In this document: in pieces, positions 47,941 through 60,811 of the stretch | Position numbering within the stretch: the first letter of the stretch is position 1 | Layout of the letters: every line of letters begins with the position of its first letter | From: Eilatimonas milleporae | GTDB lineage: Bacteria; Pseudomonadota; Alphaproteobacteria; Sphingomonadales; Kordiimonadaceae | Reading direction: 5' to 3' | NCBI RefSeq assembly: GCF_003688555.1 | Contig: NZ_REFR01000009.1 | Location: forward strand, 1 to 64,000 | DNA length: 64,000 nt | Translations under genes and position numbers: made by a program | The notes under the pieces: generated by a model | Database searches by the model: none | Seen by the model: only the letters and a program-made list of their open reading frames with translations | Told to the model about the DNA's origin: nothing

Positions 47941-49734
47941 GTGAATGGCCCACGCGACAGTTCGGTCACGGACCATTTGCGCAGGTTTGTCGCCGGTGGC
48001 AGGCGTACCCATGCGGTTTTTCTCATTCTCGCGGCCCTGACCGGATTGGCGGCAGGATATGCGGCCATCGGCTTCTATCTGGCGATCGATATTCTGCTCG
48101 GCGTGACATACGGCGTTGGAGAAGCCCAACTGGCAACAGGTGCACGTGGACTGGCATGGTGGCATTTGTTACTGGTTCCGACACTGGGCGGTCTGGTGAT
48201 CGGGCAGGTTATCCGCTTCATCGACGGGAAAAGCGCACGCGGAGTACCGGACGTGATCGAGGCCGCGGCCCTGCGCGATGGCAGGGTCGACCTGAAAGAC
48301 GGCCTGATGAGTGCCGCCGCCACTATAGCCAGTCTGGGTGTTGGCGCCTCCACAGGCCGGGAGGGACCTGTTGTGCATCTGGGTGCGACCTTGTCCAGCG
48401 CCCTGTCCGAACATCTGCATCTGAATCCCCCCATGCGCCGCACCCTGCTTGGCTGCGGCGTTGCCGCAGCGGTCGCGGCATCTTTCAACGCACCCATCGC
48501 AGGCGTATTTTTCGCACTGGAAGTCATTCTTGGTCATTATGCCTTGCATGCCTTTGCTCCCATAGTCGTATCCGCTATTGCCGGCACGCTGGTCAGCCGC
48601 GCCCATCTGGGGGATTATCCCGCTTTCGCCGTGGCTGAATACGCCTCCGCAAGCGTTCTTGAATTTCCGGCCTTTATACTGCTGGGACTGCTGAGCGCCG
48701 GCATCGCCATCATCTTCATGCGCAGCATCAGCATCACGGAAACGATGCGGGAAAGGTATTTGGCCTCTATCCCCGTCTGGCTTCTGCCGGGACTGGCCGG
48801 ACTGCTGATCGGACTGATTTCTCTTGTCTTTCCCGAAATTCTCAGCGTCGGCTATGAGGCGACCAACCGCGCCATAAACGGTGCTTATGATTTAAGTCTT
48901 CTGATACCGCTGATCCTGGCGAAGATCGCCGCGACCACCATTTCCCTTGTCGGACGTTTCGCGGGCGGGGTGTTCAGCCCGTCACTTTTCATTGGCGCTA
49001 TGGCCGGCGCCAGTTTCGGGTTGGCCGCGGCCAAGGTCTTTCCCGCCCTTGCCTCTGAACACGGACTGTATGCCATTGTCGGCATGGGGGCCGTGACATC
49101 CGCCGTGCTCGGCGCTCCCATCTCCACCAGCCTGATCGTATTCGAGATTACAGGCGACTATAAGGCGACCATTGCGGTCATGACGGCCGCCGCCGTCGCC
49201 AGCCTGTGCACGCGTCTTTTCAATCAGGATTCCTTCTTTCATTCCCAGCTTGTCAGACGGGGTGTTTATCTGGTGGGCGGACGCGCCAGTTATCTTCTCA
49301 GGTCCAGCCGGGTGGCGGATCATATGACACGGGACTTTGCGACATTACAGGAAAACACGCCATTGCATGAAGCCCGCGCCCGGCTTTTCCTGCAGGGTGG
49401 GTCGCTGTTGGTTATCACAGATACCGAAGGCCACATGACCGGTACGCTGTCATTGAGCGACCTGCCAACGGGCCGCGACAATGATGACGCCCTGAACCAA
49501 CCGGTTTCCGCTTTCATGAGCAGCCGGCCAAATGTGAAAGCCAGCGACGCATTGGAAGTTGCACTGAAACTGTTCGATACAAGCGGTGAAGACATTCTGA
49601 CTGTCACCAGTCCATCGCATAAAGGTGTCGTTGTCGGCCTGGTGCGTGACCGGGATGTCATGCGGGCCTACAATAGGGCCCTTTTGGAAAGCCAGGGAAA
49701 TGACGACGGTGTTGACGGCACGACACGGCGCTGA
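47941..49734 (+). CDS. ClC-family chloride channel/antiporter with CBS domains
   Basis: A 597-residue ClC protein with about 10-12 membrane segments, gating-site motif GREGP with Glu141, GRFAGGVFSPSLFIGAMAG, and a C-terminal pair of CBS domains (about 455-575) that usually bind adenine nucleotides. The classic GSGIP selectivity motif appears as ARGVPDV. GTG is the only reasonable start, with GGGGATG upstream. Antiporter versus channel activity cannot be decided. Confidence 0.92.
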   Translation: MNGPRDSSVTDHLRRFVAGGRRTHAVFLILAALTGLAAGYAAIGFYLAIDILLGVTYGVGEAQLATGARGLAWWHLLLVPTLGGLVIGQVIRFIDGKSARGVPDVIEAAALRDGRVDLKDGLMSAAATIASLGVGASTGREGPVVHLGATLSSALSEHLHLNPPMRRTLLGCGVAAAVAASFNAPIAGVFFALEVILGHYALHAFAPIVVSAIAGTLVSRAHLGDYPAFAVAEYASASVLEFPAFILLGLLSAGIAIIFMRSISITETMRERYLASIPVWLLPGLAGLLIGLISLVFPEILSVGYEATNRAINGAYDLSLLIPLILAKIAATTISLVGRFAGGVFSPSLFIGAMAGASFGLAAAKVFPALASEHGLYAIVGMGAVTSAVLGAPISTSLIVFEITGDYKATIAVMTAAAVASLCTRLFNQDSFFHSQLVRRGVYLVGGRASYLLRSSRVADHMTRDFATLQENTPLHEARARLFLQGGSLLVITDTEGHMTGTLSLSDLPTGRDNDDALNQPVSAFMSSRPNVKASDALEVALKLFDTSGEDILTVTSPSHKGVVVGLVRDRDVMRAYNRALLESQGNDDGVDGTTRR

Positions 49735-49864
49735 GCCCTGCCCCGCCATGCCAAGGGCATTCTTACCATTCTATATCGTCGCGGAGCCGGCCGCTCCGCA
49801 GATATGCAACGGCCCCTAGTCTGACTGCTGGCGCCGGTCGCGGCCACCTGTTATAGACGCCTTC

Positions 49865-52276
49865 ATGACGCATGATCCCGCCGAGCATCACAACAATCCA
49901 TCCCCGCGGCAAACGGCGCCAAAGGCAGACGCCGAGCGGGGACAACCGCTCTATCTGGAGGGGCTCAACCCACCGCAACGCGAAGCTGTTCTGAAGGTGG
50001 AGGGTCCGCTTCTGGTGCTGGCCGGCGCCGGCACCGGCAAAACACGGGTGCTGACAACCCGGATAGGCCATTTGATCGCATCAGGACACGTCCGCCACCC
50101 ATCGCAAATTCTGGCCGTTACCTTCACAAACAAGGCGGCACGGGAGATGCAGGAAAGGACATCGCGTCTGCTTGGACATCCGGTGGAGGGGCTTTGGATC
50201 GGGACCTTTCATGCCATATGCGTGCGAATATTGCGGCGCAATGCAGAACTGGCGGGTCTCAATTCAAATTTCACCATACTGGATACAGACGACCAGATTC
50301 GTCTGCTGAAGCAGCTTCTGGCAGCGGAAAATATCGACGACAAACGCTGGCCGGCCCGAATCCTAGCCAGCCTGATCGACCGGTGGAAAAACCGCGCTCT
50401 CAGTCCTGAACAGTTGCCGGGAGATGAAACGCAGGCTTTTGCCAACGGGCTGGGGGGCAAGCTGTATGCAGCCTATCAGGCCCGCCTGCAGACGCTGAAT
50501 GCCTGCGATTTCGGCGACCTGCTGCTACATGTCATCCGTCTGTTCCAAAAACACCCCGACATACTGGCGCAGTATCACCGCCAGTTCCGGTATATTCTGG
50601 TGGACGAGTATCAGGACACCAATGTGGCACAATATCTGTGGCTGCGGTTACTGGCACAGAACACCGGCGGCGCCCAACCGGCAAAACACAATATTTGCTG
50701 CGTCGGAGATGACGACCAGTCGATCTATGGCTGGCGCGGCGCGGAAGTCGGCAACATCCTGCGCTTCAGTCAGGACTTTCCCGGGGCCGAAGTGGTGCGC
50801 CTGGAACAGAATTACCGCTCCACAGGACATATATTGGGAGCCGCATCCGCCCTGATCGCCGCCAATGAAGGCCGGTTGGGCAAGACCCTTTGGACCGATG
50901 CCGGCAATGGCGAACCGGTCAGGGTCAGCGGGGTCTGGGATGCCCCGGAAGAAGCACGCGCCATCGGGGACGAAATCGAATCCCTACAGACAAAAGGCCA
51001 TGGCCTGAATGATATCGCCATACTGGTGCGCGCCGGTTTCCAGACCCGGGAATTTGAGGAAAGGCTTATCACCCTTGGCCTGCCCTACCGCGTTGTCGGA
51101 GGACCGCGGTTTTACGAACGGGCGGAAATCCGCGATGCGATGGCTTATTTGCGTGTGATTGCACAGCCCAGCGATGATCTTGCCTTTGAACGGATCATAA
51201 ATGTACCGAAACGCGGCCTTGGCAGCGCGGCGTTACAAAAACTGCATGGGGTGGCCAGACAACACAGCCTGCCTCTGACACGTGCGGCGCGGCATCCGGA
51301 CCTGATGGATCAGTTGCGGCCGCAGGCACGCCGGTCTCTGACCGGACTGATGGATGATTTCGACCGCTGGCGGGAAGCCCTGGCCACGGAAAATCATGCC
51401 CACGTCACTGAAATGGTGCTGGAGGAATCCGGCTATACGGGAATGTGGCAACAGGATAAATCACCGGATGCGCCGGGGCGGCTGGACAACCTGAAAGAGC
51501 TTGTCACAGCCATCGGCGAATTCGAGAATCTTGCCGGGTTTCTGGAACATATCGCCCTGGTCATGGACAATGACGAAAATGACGAAAGAGAAAAAGTCTC
51601 CGTCATGACGCTGCACTCGGCCAAGGGGCTGGAATTTGACACTGTTTTCCTGCCCGGATGGGAGGAAGGTATTTTTCCGAACCAGCGCAGTCTTGATGAA
51701 GCCGGCCTAAAAGCGCTAGAGGAAGAGCGGCGCCTTGCCTATGTCGGCCTGACACGGGCCAGGCAACGGGCACATATTTTCTTTGCCGGCAACCGGCAGG
51801 TTTTCGGCCAGTGGCAGGCCAGTCTTCCCAGCCGCTTTCTGGACGATTTACCTGTCACGCATGTGGAAACGGATACAGCGCAGGGATTGTATGGCAACAG
51901 CAACCGCGCGGCACGGGGCGGCTGGGGCTCGGGCAGCTGGGGCGATGCGGATGACAGTTTCGCCGATATGGCGAATACGGCACCCTACGAGGCCAAACAG
52001 GATGTTTCTTACGGGGACGATAAATACGGCCCCGGCTGGAAGCGCGCGCAGAGCCAATTGCAGAAAACACACAAACGTCGAGCGCCGGTTCTGACACAGA
52101 AAGCCGAGACGACGCGCACGGTCAGCCCCTTCGCGGTGGGAGAACGGGTTTTCCATGACAAATTCGGCTATGGCACCGTAGAGGATGTTGAAGGCACCAA
52201 GCTTCTTATCCGCTTTGACAAGGCAGGGGACAAGCGGGTCATGGACCAGTTTGTCAAATCCGCCGATACCGTCTAG
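49865..52276 (+). CDS. uvrD: UvrD/PcrA-type DNA helicase
   Basis: SF1A helicase of 803 residues acting in nucleotide excision and mismatch repair. Walker A LAGAGTGKT (around 53-61), motif II DEYQDTN (Asp247), GDDDQSIYGWRGA, LEQNYRS, MTLHSAKGLEFDTVFLPGWEEGIFP in pieces, and YVGLTRAR. A C-terminal Tudor-like domain (VFHDKFGYGTVEDVEGTKLLIRFD) follows, as in UvrD/PcrA that bind RNA polymerase. Confidence 0.95.
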   Translation: MTHDPAEHHNNPSPRQTAPKADAERGQPLYLEGLNPPQREAVLKVEGPLLVLAGAGTGKTRVLTTRIGHLIASGHVRHPSQILAVTFTNKAAREMQERTSRLLGHPVEGLWIGTFHAICVRILRRNAELAGLNSNFTILDTDDQIRLLKQLLAAENIDDKRWPARILASLIDRWKNRALSPEQLPGDETQAFANGLGGKLYAAYQARLQTLNACDFGDLLLHVIRLFQKHPDILAQYHRQFRYILVDEYQDTNVAQYLWLRLLAQNTGGAQPAKHNICCVGDDDQSIYGWRGAEVGNILRFSQDFPGAEVVRLEQNYRSTGHILGAASALIAANEGRLGKTLWTDAGNGEPVRVSGVWDAPEEARAIGDEIESLQTKGHGLNDIAILVRAGFQTREFEERLITLGLPYRVVGGPRFYERAEIRDAMAYLRVIAQPSDDLAFERIINVPKRGLGSAALQKLHGVARQHSLPLTRAARHPDLMDQLRPQARRSLTGLMDDFDRWREALATENHAHVTEMVLEESGYTGMWQQDKSPDAPGRLDNLKELVTAIGEFENLAGFLEHIALVMDNDENDEREKVSVMTLHSAKGLEFDTVFLPGWEEGIFPNQRSLDEAGLKALEEERRLAYVGLTRARQRAHIFFAGNRQVFGQWQASLPSRFLDDLPVTHVETDTAQGLYGNSNRAARGGWGSGSWGDADDSFADMANTAPYEAKQDVSYGDDKYGPGWKRAQSQLQKTHKRRAPVLTQKAETTRTVSPFAVGERVFHDKFGYGTVEDVEGTKLLIRFDKAGDKRVMDQFVKSADTV

Positions 52277-52311
52277 GAAAAGGACCCGCCTGGAATGAAG
52301 GATCAGAACCG

Positions 52312-53229
52312 GTGATCGATCAGGTATGGCAGATATCCGGCGATATGGCGGAAGACACCGTCATCCACTTGGATGAAACAGTGTCATTTCTAGCCGACCG
52401 CGAAGGGATCGAACCGCCGGTCATATCCGCCTTCGAACAGGAAGGCAGCCCCTTGTGGCGGGTCGATCTGTTTTTTGCCGAAAAGCCGGACAGCGGCTTT
52501 CTTGAACGCATTGTGAAAGCACTGGCACTGGAAAACTGGCCGCACGACGCCGGATACATAGAAAAAAGAGACTGGGTGGCTGAAAGTCAAAGGCAACAGC
52601 CCCCCATCCGGGCCGGGCGTTTCTTCGTCCACGGTGCACACGACGCGGATAAAATACCGGGTGGAACGGACCCGATCCAGATCGATGCCGGTCAGGCCTT
52701 TGGTACCGGGCGACATGAAACCACCTGGGCCTGTCTCACGGTGCTGGATGCCCTGTCTGAAACGCTGAGACCGGATTGTATCCTTGATCTCGGCACCGGG
52801 TCCGGCTTGCTGGCGATTGCAGCGCATCGCCTTTGGCCAAAGGCCCATATCCTGGCAAGCGATATCGATGCCACTTCGATTGATGTGGCCTGTGAAAATT
52901 TCATCCTGAACCGTGCCAAAACCCGTCTATCCAGAGAAAGATCAGGCAGTATCGACGCCATCGTGGCGGATGGGCTGGAGGATACGATTTTCGGGCAGGA
53001 AGGCCCTTTTGATCTGATCGTGGCCAACATACTGGCAGGGCCACTGATCAAATTGTCCGGAGATATTGAGCGGCACCTGCGCACAGGTGGGACACTGATC
53101 CTTTCCGGATTGATGACTTTTCAGACCGATGACGTGCTTGATGCCTACAAAAAAACCAGCCTGCAACCGGTCGACCGACTGGTAAAAGGGGAGTGGCTGG
53201 CTCTTACCCTTCAAAAGCCAGCCAAATAG
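52312..53229 (+). CDS. prmA: Ribosomal protein L11 methyltransferase
   Basis: SAM-dependent methylase of 305 residues. A substrate-recognition N-terminal domain (about 1-105) is followed by QAFGTGRHETTWACL, motif I ILDLGTGSGLLAIAA, and VANILAGPLIKL. GTG start, with AAGGAT upstream. It follows uvrD by 35 bases and is probably co-transcribed. Confidence 0.92.
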   Translation: MIDQVWQISGDMAEDTVIHLDETVSFLADREGIEPPVISAFEQEGSPLWRVDLFFAEKPDSGFLERIVKALALENWPHDAGYIEKRDWVAESQRQQPPIRAGRFFVHGAHDADKIPGGTDPIQIDAGQAFGTGRHETTWACLTVLDALSETLRPDCILDLGTGSGLLAIAAHRLWPKAHILASDIDATSIDVACENFILNRAKTRLSRERSGSIDAIVADGLEDTIFGQEGPFDLIVANILAGPLIKLSGDIERHLRTGGTLILSGLMTFQTDDVLDAYKKTSLQPVDRLVKGEWLALTLQKPAK

Positions 53230-53256
53230 GATTTGCAGGACCGTTGCATGATTTAC

Positions 53257-53278
53257 AAGCGGCCCTTTTGGGCCGCTT
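53257..53278. terminator. Hairpin after prmA, shared with the 66-aa gene
   Basis: AAGCGGCCC-TTTT-GGGCCGCTT is a perfect 9-bp stem. It lies 27 bases after the prmA stop and overlaps the last bases of the convergent small gene. Neither strand has a T-run after it, so it may be a weak or Rho-assisted terminator. Confidence 0.6.
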
Positions 53279-53477
53279 ATGCAGCTGCCGCCTGAGCGTC
53301 ACGAACGGTACCAAGGGCATTCAACGTGCCCTGAAACCGGCGATCTGCGGGTATGCTGTTACCCTCGCCCTTCAGCGGAGCACTGACCGCGTTAGGGATT
53401 TGACCTTCCGCAGCCAAGAGCCCCATGAAACTGTAGGCCTCCAAAACCTCGACATTCGTCTGAACGGCATCTTGCAT
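53277..53477 (-). CDS. 66-aa protein of unknown function
   Basis: No family recognised. The ATG has AGGAG at eight bases, a strong site for such a small frame, supporting translation. The product begins MQDAVQTNVEVLEAYSFMGLLAAEGQIPN, then a Gly/Pro-bearing middle and an Ala-rich tail; no signal peptide or membrane helix is evident. It is isolated between prmA and ligA, with an A/T-rich promoter region and two palindromes upstream. It could be a small regulator or an accessory gene. Confidence 0.6.
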   Translation of the reverse strand: MQDAVQTNVEVLEAYSFMGLLAAEGQIPNAVSAPLKGEGNSIPADRRFQGTLNALGTVRDAQAAAA

Positions 53478-53563
53478 TTTCTATCTCCTCGCGTCTTATG
53501 CCAAACCTGTTGCCTATATGAGTCGGGCACCGTTTTTTGAGAAGATGAAGAAATCGCAAATAA

Positions 53564-53584
53564 GGCATGCAAAAAATGCATGCC
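53564..53584. promoter_or_regulatory. Palindrome upstream of the 66-aa gene
   Basis: GGCATGCA-AAAAA-TGCATGCC is a perfect 8-bp inverted repeat, about 87 bases before the small gene's ATG. It may be an operator or an RNA hairpin. Confidence 0.45.
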
Positions 53585-53652
53585 ATTATACAAAACACCC
53601 TTCGATAACGAATGAGTGAGAAGATATCGGTTTATATGAGACTTTCGTGATA

Positions 53653-53670
53653 CCCATACGAGCGTATGGG
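53653..53670. promoter_or_regulatory. 18-bp palindrome between the 66-aa gene and ligA
   Basis: CCCATACG-AG-CGTATGGG is a near-perfect 18-base dyad. Its two-base gap is too small for an efficient RNA loop, which favours a DNA-binding site over a terminator. Confidence 0.45.
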
Positions 53671-53719
53671 CGGACTGGTCTTTCGGCGTTCATCGGTACC
53701 GCCCGCCCAACACCGGCTG

Positions 53720-57509
<3,790 letters not shown>

Positions 57510-57648
57510 GATACTTTCCTAACCGCCGGCCATGCCGGACAGCCGGACAGTCCCAGGATAAATGCCCCCGTTGCATCGAGCGGTTCGCACCAGCCACCAA
57601 ATATCAGTCACCAGATCATTGCCCCAATTGCAGGGTTCCAGGCGGGGT

Positions 57649-58440
57649 TCAACCGCTTCTGGGTTTCAGCCCCTTGTCCGTCAGCAGTTCGTAACTGTAG
57701 CGGTACCATTTGCTGCCGCTGAAATTATGGCCCAGAACGGCGGCCGTCATCTGCGCTTCGGAATACATACCCATTGAAAGATACGATTCGACAAGGCGAT
57801 GGAGCGCTTCCGGAGTATGGCTGGTAGTCTGATAGTTGTCGACGACACTGCGGAAACGATTGATCGCAGCCAGATATTCCTGCCGCCGCAGATAAAAGCG
57901 CCCGACCTCCATATCCTTGCCGGCAAGGTGATCATTCGTCAAATCCAGCTTCAGGGCAGCGTCACGGGCATATTCGGATTCCGGAAAACGGCGGATGACC
58001 TCGATCAACCCGTCCCGCGCCAAATTCGTCTTATCCTGATCCCGGCCGACATCGACGATTTGTTCATAATGGCAAATGGCTATCAGATAATAGGCATAAG
58101 AGGCCGATGCATTGCCCGGATGCAGTTGCAGAAACCGTTCAGCCGCAAGAACGGCGTCATCGTAATTATTGCTCATATAATTGGCGTAGGCCGCCATGAG
58201 CTGTGCCCGGCGGGCCCACACGGAATAGGGATGCTGACGTTCAACCTCATCGAAGGCGGCCGCTGCAATACGGTAACGGCGACGCTCAAGGTTATCTTGG
58301 GCAAGATTGTATAAAACTTCCACATCGCGGGCAACGTAACGGTCTTCGTTGTCGCCACCGCCACAAGCGGCCACCCCCAGTCCCAGAACGACAAGAAGGC
58401 CAAATCGCACTGTTTTCAGGGCAGCTGTTTGCATTTTCAT
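57649..58440 (-). CDS. bamD: Outer-membrane assembly lipoprotein BamD
   Basis: TPR lipoprotein of the BAM complex, 263 residues from the ATG. The lipobox GVAAC gives acylated Cys26. TPR-like repeats follow (LYNLAQDNLERRRYRIAAAAFDEVERQHPYSVWARRAQLM in pieces; SEYARDAALKLDLTNDHLAGKDMEVGRFYLRR). GTG 58446 six bases upstream is an alternative start. The recN-ligA order is downstream. Confidence 0.93.
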   Translation of the reverse strand: MKMQTAALKTVRFGLLVVLGLGVAACGGGDNEDRYVARDVEVLYNLAQDNLERRRYRIAAAAFDEVERQHPYSVWARRAQLMAAYANYMSNNYDDAVLAAERFLQLHPGNASASYAYYLIAICHYEQIVDVGRDQDKTNLARDGLIEVIRRFPESEYARDAALKLDLTNDHLAGKDMEVGRFYLRRQEYLAAINRFRSVVDNYQTTSHTPEALHRLVESYLSMGMYSEAQMTAAVLGHNFSGSKWYRYSYELLTDKGLKPRSG

Positions 58441-58482
58441 AAACACATTATTCCTCGACTGCGAACTCGCTTGAAATCCTAA

Positions 58483-58511
58483 GTTATCGAATTATGGTTA
58501 GCGAATAACAA
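58483..58511 (-). promoter_or_regulatory. Candidate bamD promoter
   Basis: Minus-strand TTGTTA (58506-58511), a 17-base spacer and GATAAC (58483-58488) lie about 45 bases before the bamD start. Each box matches the sigma-70 consensus at four positions. Confidence 0.45.
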
Positions 58512-58713
58512 CTATGGGTATAATCAGTGACCGGCTCAAATGATCGACACTCAGAATTCAGGCCGGCATCCGATGCTGTACCATATGTTCCATTGCCTCG
58601 CCAATGTCCAAAAAAGACCGCACTGTGCCCCTTTTGGGCACGCAAGAAGGTCAGTGGCACCATACGGGCAAGCGTTTGGAACGGCATCATACCAGTGAAC
58701 CAAAGTGGGGCAT

Positions 58714-59121
58714 ATGTCGCAAACAAGCTTAACAAATGAATCTTCACAAACCTCACCGTCATCAGCACGAAAAGCAGATGAAATCGACAGGTTTATCGGT
58801 ACACAGGTGCGCAGGCGGCGCAGGCAGTTGGGGCTGTCGCAGCAACAGGTCGCCGAACGCCTGGGGATCAGCTATCAGCAGGTTCAGAAATACGAGACGG
58901 GCGTCAACCGTCTGACCGCAGGGCGGCTGTATCTATTGTCGCAAATCTTCGGCAGCCCGATCGAAACCTTTTTTGTCGGCCTGCCGCCCATAGACCGTAT
59001 GCAGAATGGCGGCCAGGACCTGCCCTTCATCGGTGATATGGACGCGCTTGGCCCCAGCGATGTAAGGGATGCCCTGATCGGCCTTGTCGAGGCAATTCGG
59101 GACTCAAAACTTCTGAAATAA
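58714..59121 (+). CDS. XRE-family transcriptional regulator
   Basis: A 135-residue regulator with an N-terminal Ser/Thr-rich stretch, then an HTH_XRE domain (about 24-80: RRRRRQLGLSQQQVAERLGISYQQVQKYETGVNRLTAGRLYLLSQIF in pieces). This sequence is of the type seen in many alphaproteobacteria (SinR/PhrR-like). ATG 58714 is preferred over GTG 58705. No cognate antitoxin or toxin is adjacent, so it is a stand-alone regulator. The target is unknown. Confidence 0.85.
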   Translation: MSQTSLTNESSQTSPSSARKADEIDRFIGTQVRRRRRQLGLSQQQVAERLGISYQQVQKYETGVNRLTAGRLYLLSQIFGSPIETFFVGLPPIDRMQNGGQDLPFIGDMDALGPSDVRDALIGLVEAIRDSKLLK

Positions 59122-59133
59122 GACCGGACATCC

Positions 59134-59160
59134 TTCCGTGGGGTGGGAAACCCCACGGAA
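59134..59160. terminator. Hairpin between the XRE gene and ilvE
   Basis: TTCCGTGGGG-N7-CCCCACGGAA is a perfect 10-bp stem in the gap between convergent genes. Neither side has a T-run. A terminator is likely by position. Confidence 0.6.
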
Positions 59161-59189
59161 CAGCCTGTTGGAAAAGTCGATCAAAACCG

Positions 59190-60068
59190 TCAGTCAGAAC
59201 GGCGAACCAGGCGGTCATACTCTTCCATCAGGGTTTTGGTAATGGCGCCGGGCCGGAAACTGTGCGGCCCAATTTCCGCCACCGGACTGACCTCCGCGGC
59301 AGTGCCTGTGAGGAAAGCTTCCTCAAAATGCGGCATTTCATCCGGCATAATGGCCCGTTCCATTACCTCGATGCCGTGTTGCCCGGCCAGATCAATCACG
59401 CTCTTGCGCGTTATACCGTCAAGAAAACAGTCTGCGACAGGCGTGTGCAGCCGCCCATCGGACACAAAAAAGATATTCGCCCCTGTCGCTTCGGCGATCT
59501 GTCCACGGTAATCATACATCAGGGCATCGTCGCAGCCTTTGGCTTCGGCAACATGACGGGACAATGTACATATCATGTAAAGACCGGCGGCCTTGGCATG
59601 GACAGGCGCCATGTCGGGACCGGGACGGCGCCATTTGGATATGTCCAGCTTCAATCCTTTCAGGCGTTGCTCCGGCGTAAAGTAAGAAGGCCATTCCCAC
59701 ACTGCAATGGCGCCATGAATGCGCGTTCCAGTTGCAGAAACCCCCATGGTTTCTGATCCACGCCACAAAATCGGGCGGCAGTAGGCATCCTTAAGGCCAT
59801 TCTTTTGCAGGAGTGTATTGCAGGCACTGTTGATGTCTTCACGGGAAAAAGGAACATCCATATCCAGCGCGGCAGCAGACGCAAAAAGCCGCTCCGTATG
59901 CTCTTCAAGCTTGAAAATCCGACCGTTGTAAGCCCGCTGCCCCTCGAAAACGGCACTGCCGTAATGCATGGCGTGGCTGAGGATATGAAGTGTCGCCTCG
60001 GCCCACGGAATGATCTGTCCGTCCATCCAGATCCATCCCTCTCGCTGATCGAAGGCCGCAGATGCCAT
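59190..60068 (-). CDS. ilvE: Branched-chain amino-acid aminotransferase
   Basis: PLP-dependent class IV aminotransferase, last step of Leu, Ile and Val synthesis. 292 residues. The PLP Lys159 sits in VHAKAAGLYM, the same position as in Escherichia coli. Also GSAVFEGQRAYNG, IAEATGANIFFV and NKS-like TGTAAEVSPV. ATG 60068 with GGAGA upstream is the start; the open frame runs to 60161. Divergent from marR across 113 bases. Confidence 0.95.
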   Translation of the reverse strand: MASAAFDQREGWIWMDGQIIPWAEATLHILSHAMHYGSAVFEGQRAYNGRIFKLEEHTERLFASAAALDMDVPFSREDINSACNTLLQKNGLKDAYCRPILWRGSETMGVSATGTRIHGAIAVWEWPSYFTPEQRLKGLKLDISKWRRPGPDMAPVHAKAAGLYMICTLSRHVAEAKGCDDALMYDYRGQIAEATGANIFFVSDGRLHTPVADCFLDGITRKSVIDLAGQHGIEVMERAIMPDEMPHFEEAFLTGTAAEVSPVAEIGPHSFRPGAITKTLMEEYDRLVRRSD

Positions 60069-60138
60069 GAAATATCTCCAACTCTCTGAAAAAGAAGAAA
60101 ATGTTAAATTTATATTGATTCTGGTAACATTGTGTCTC

Positions 60139-60165
60139 ATATATGTCAACAACTCTGACATATAT
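60139..60165. promoter_or_regulatory. Perfect inverted repeat, candidate MarR operator
   Basis: ATATATGTCA-N7-TGACATATAT is a perfect 10-bp inverted repeat (27 bp in all) between ilvE and marR, just before the chosen marR start. Arm length and spacing fit a dimeric winged-helix regulator. It may repress marR and/or ilvE. Confidence 0.65.
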
Positions 60166-60181
60166 AGCGGCGCGAAAATCT

Positions 60182-60670
60182 ATGTCCTATAAATTGCCTC
60201 AATCCAATCTTTATCTGAGGGAAGAGGAAATACGGCGCGGAATCGAGCTTTTGTATTTCGCGTACCGGGATTTCACCAAAGACCCTGACGACATGTTGGC
60301 GGAACGCGGCTTTGGCCGGGCCCACCACCGGGTGCTGTATTTCATAGGCCGCAATCCGGGCACCCCAGTCACAGGGCTCTTGACCATCCTGCGTATCACC
60401 AAACAGTCCCTTTCCCGTGTTCTGGGACAGCTTGTGGAAGAAGGCTACGTCCGGCAGGAAACCGGAACGCGGGATCGTCGCCAGCGCCTTCTGTATCTGA
60501 CGGATGCCGGCGCCAAACTGGAACAGCAGCTTTTTGAAAAGCAGCGTGCACGTGTCGCCCAAGCCTACAAGGCAGCCGGTCCAGACTCAGTCGCGGGTTT
60601 CTGGGATGTACTGCTGAACATCATTGATCCGGAAGAACGTGAAAGGGTTCTCAGGGAAATCGGACGATAA
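60182..60670 (+). CDS. MarR-family transcriptional regulator
   Basis: A 162-residue winged-helix regulator (RGFGRAHHRVLYFIGRNPGTPVTGLLTILRITKQSLSRVLGQLVEEGYVRQETGTRDRRQRLLYLTDAG in pieces). The frame is open to 60143, but the start at 60182 gives the usual short N-terminus (MSYKLPQSNLYLREEE) and leaves the inverted repeat in the promoter. Divergent from ilvE, so a local control role is likely; the ligand is unknown. Confidence 0.88.
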   Translation: MSYKLPQSNLYLREEEIRRGIELLYFAYRDFTKDPDDMLAERGFGRAHHRVLYFIGRNPGTPVTGLLTILRITKQSLSRVLGQLVEEGYVRQETGTRDRRQRLLYLTDAGAKLEQQLFEKQRARVAQAYKAAGPDSVAGFWDVLLNIIDPEERERVLREIGR

Positions 60671-60811
60671 GCGGGTATAGCGAACCACCCGGCAAAACCT
60701 GCACCACCAGGGGTGTATTTTCAAGTCATCCCGCCACGCCTTTGGCCAATTCATCCTTTATTGTCTTGCACTTGATATACAACCATGCTGCCATAGCCCT
60801 TTGAGGGAGGC

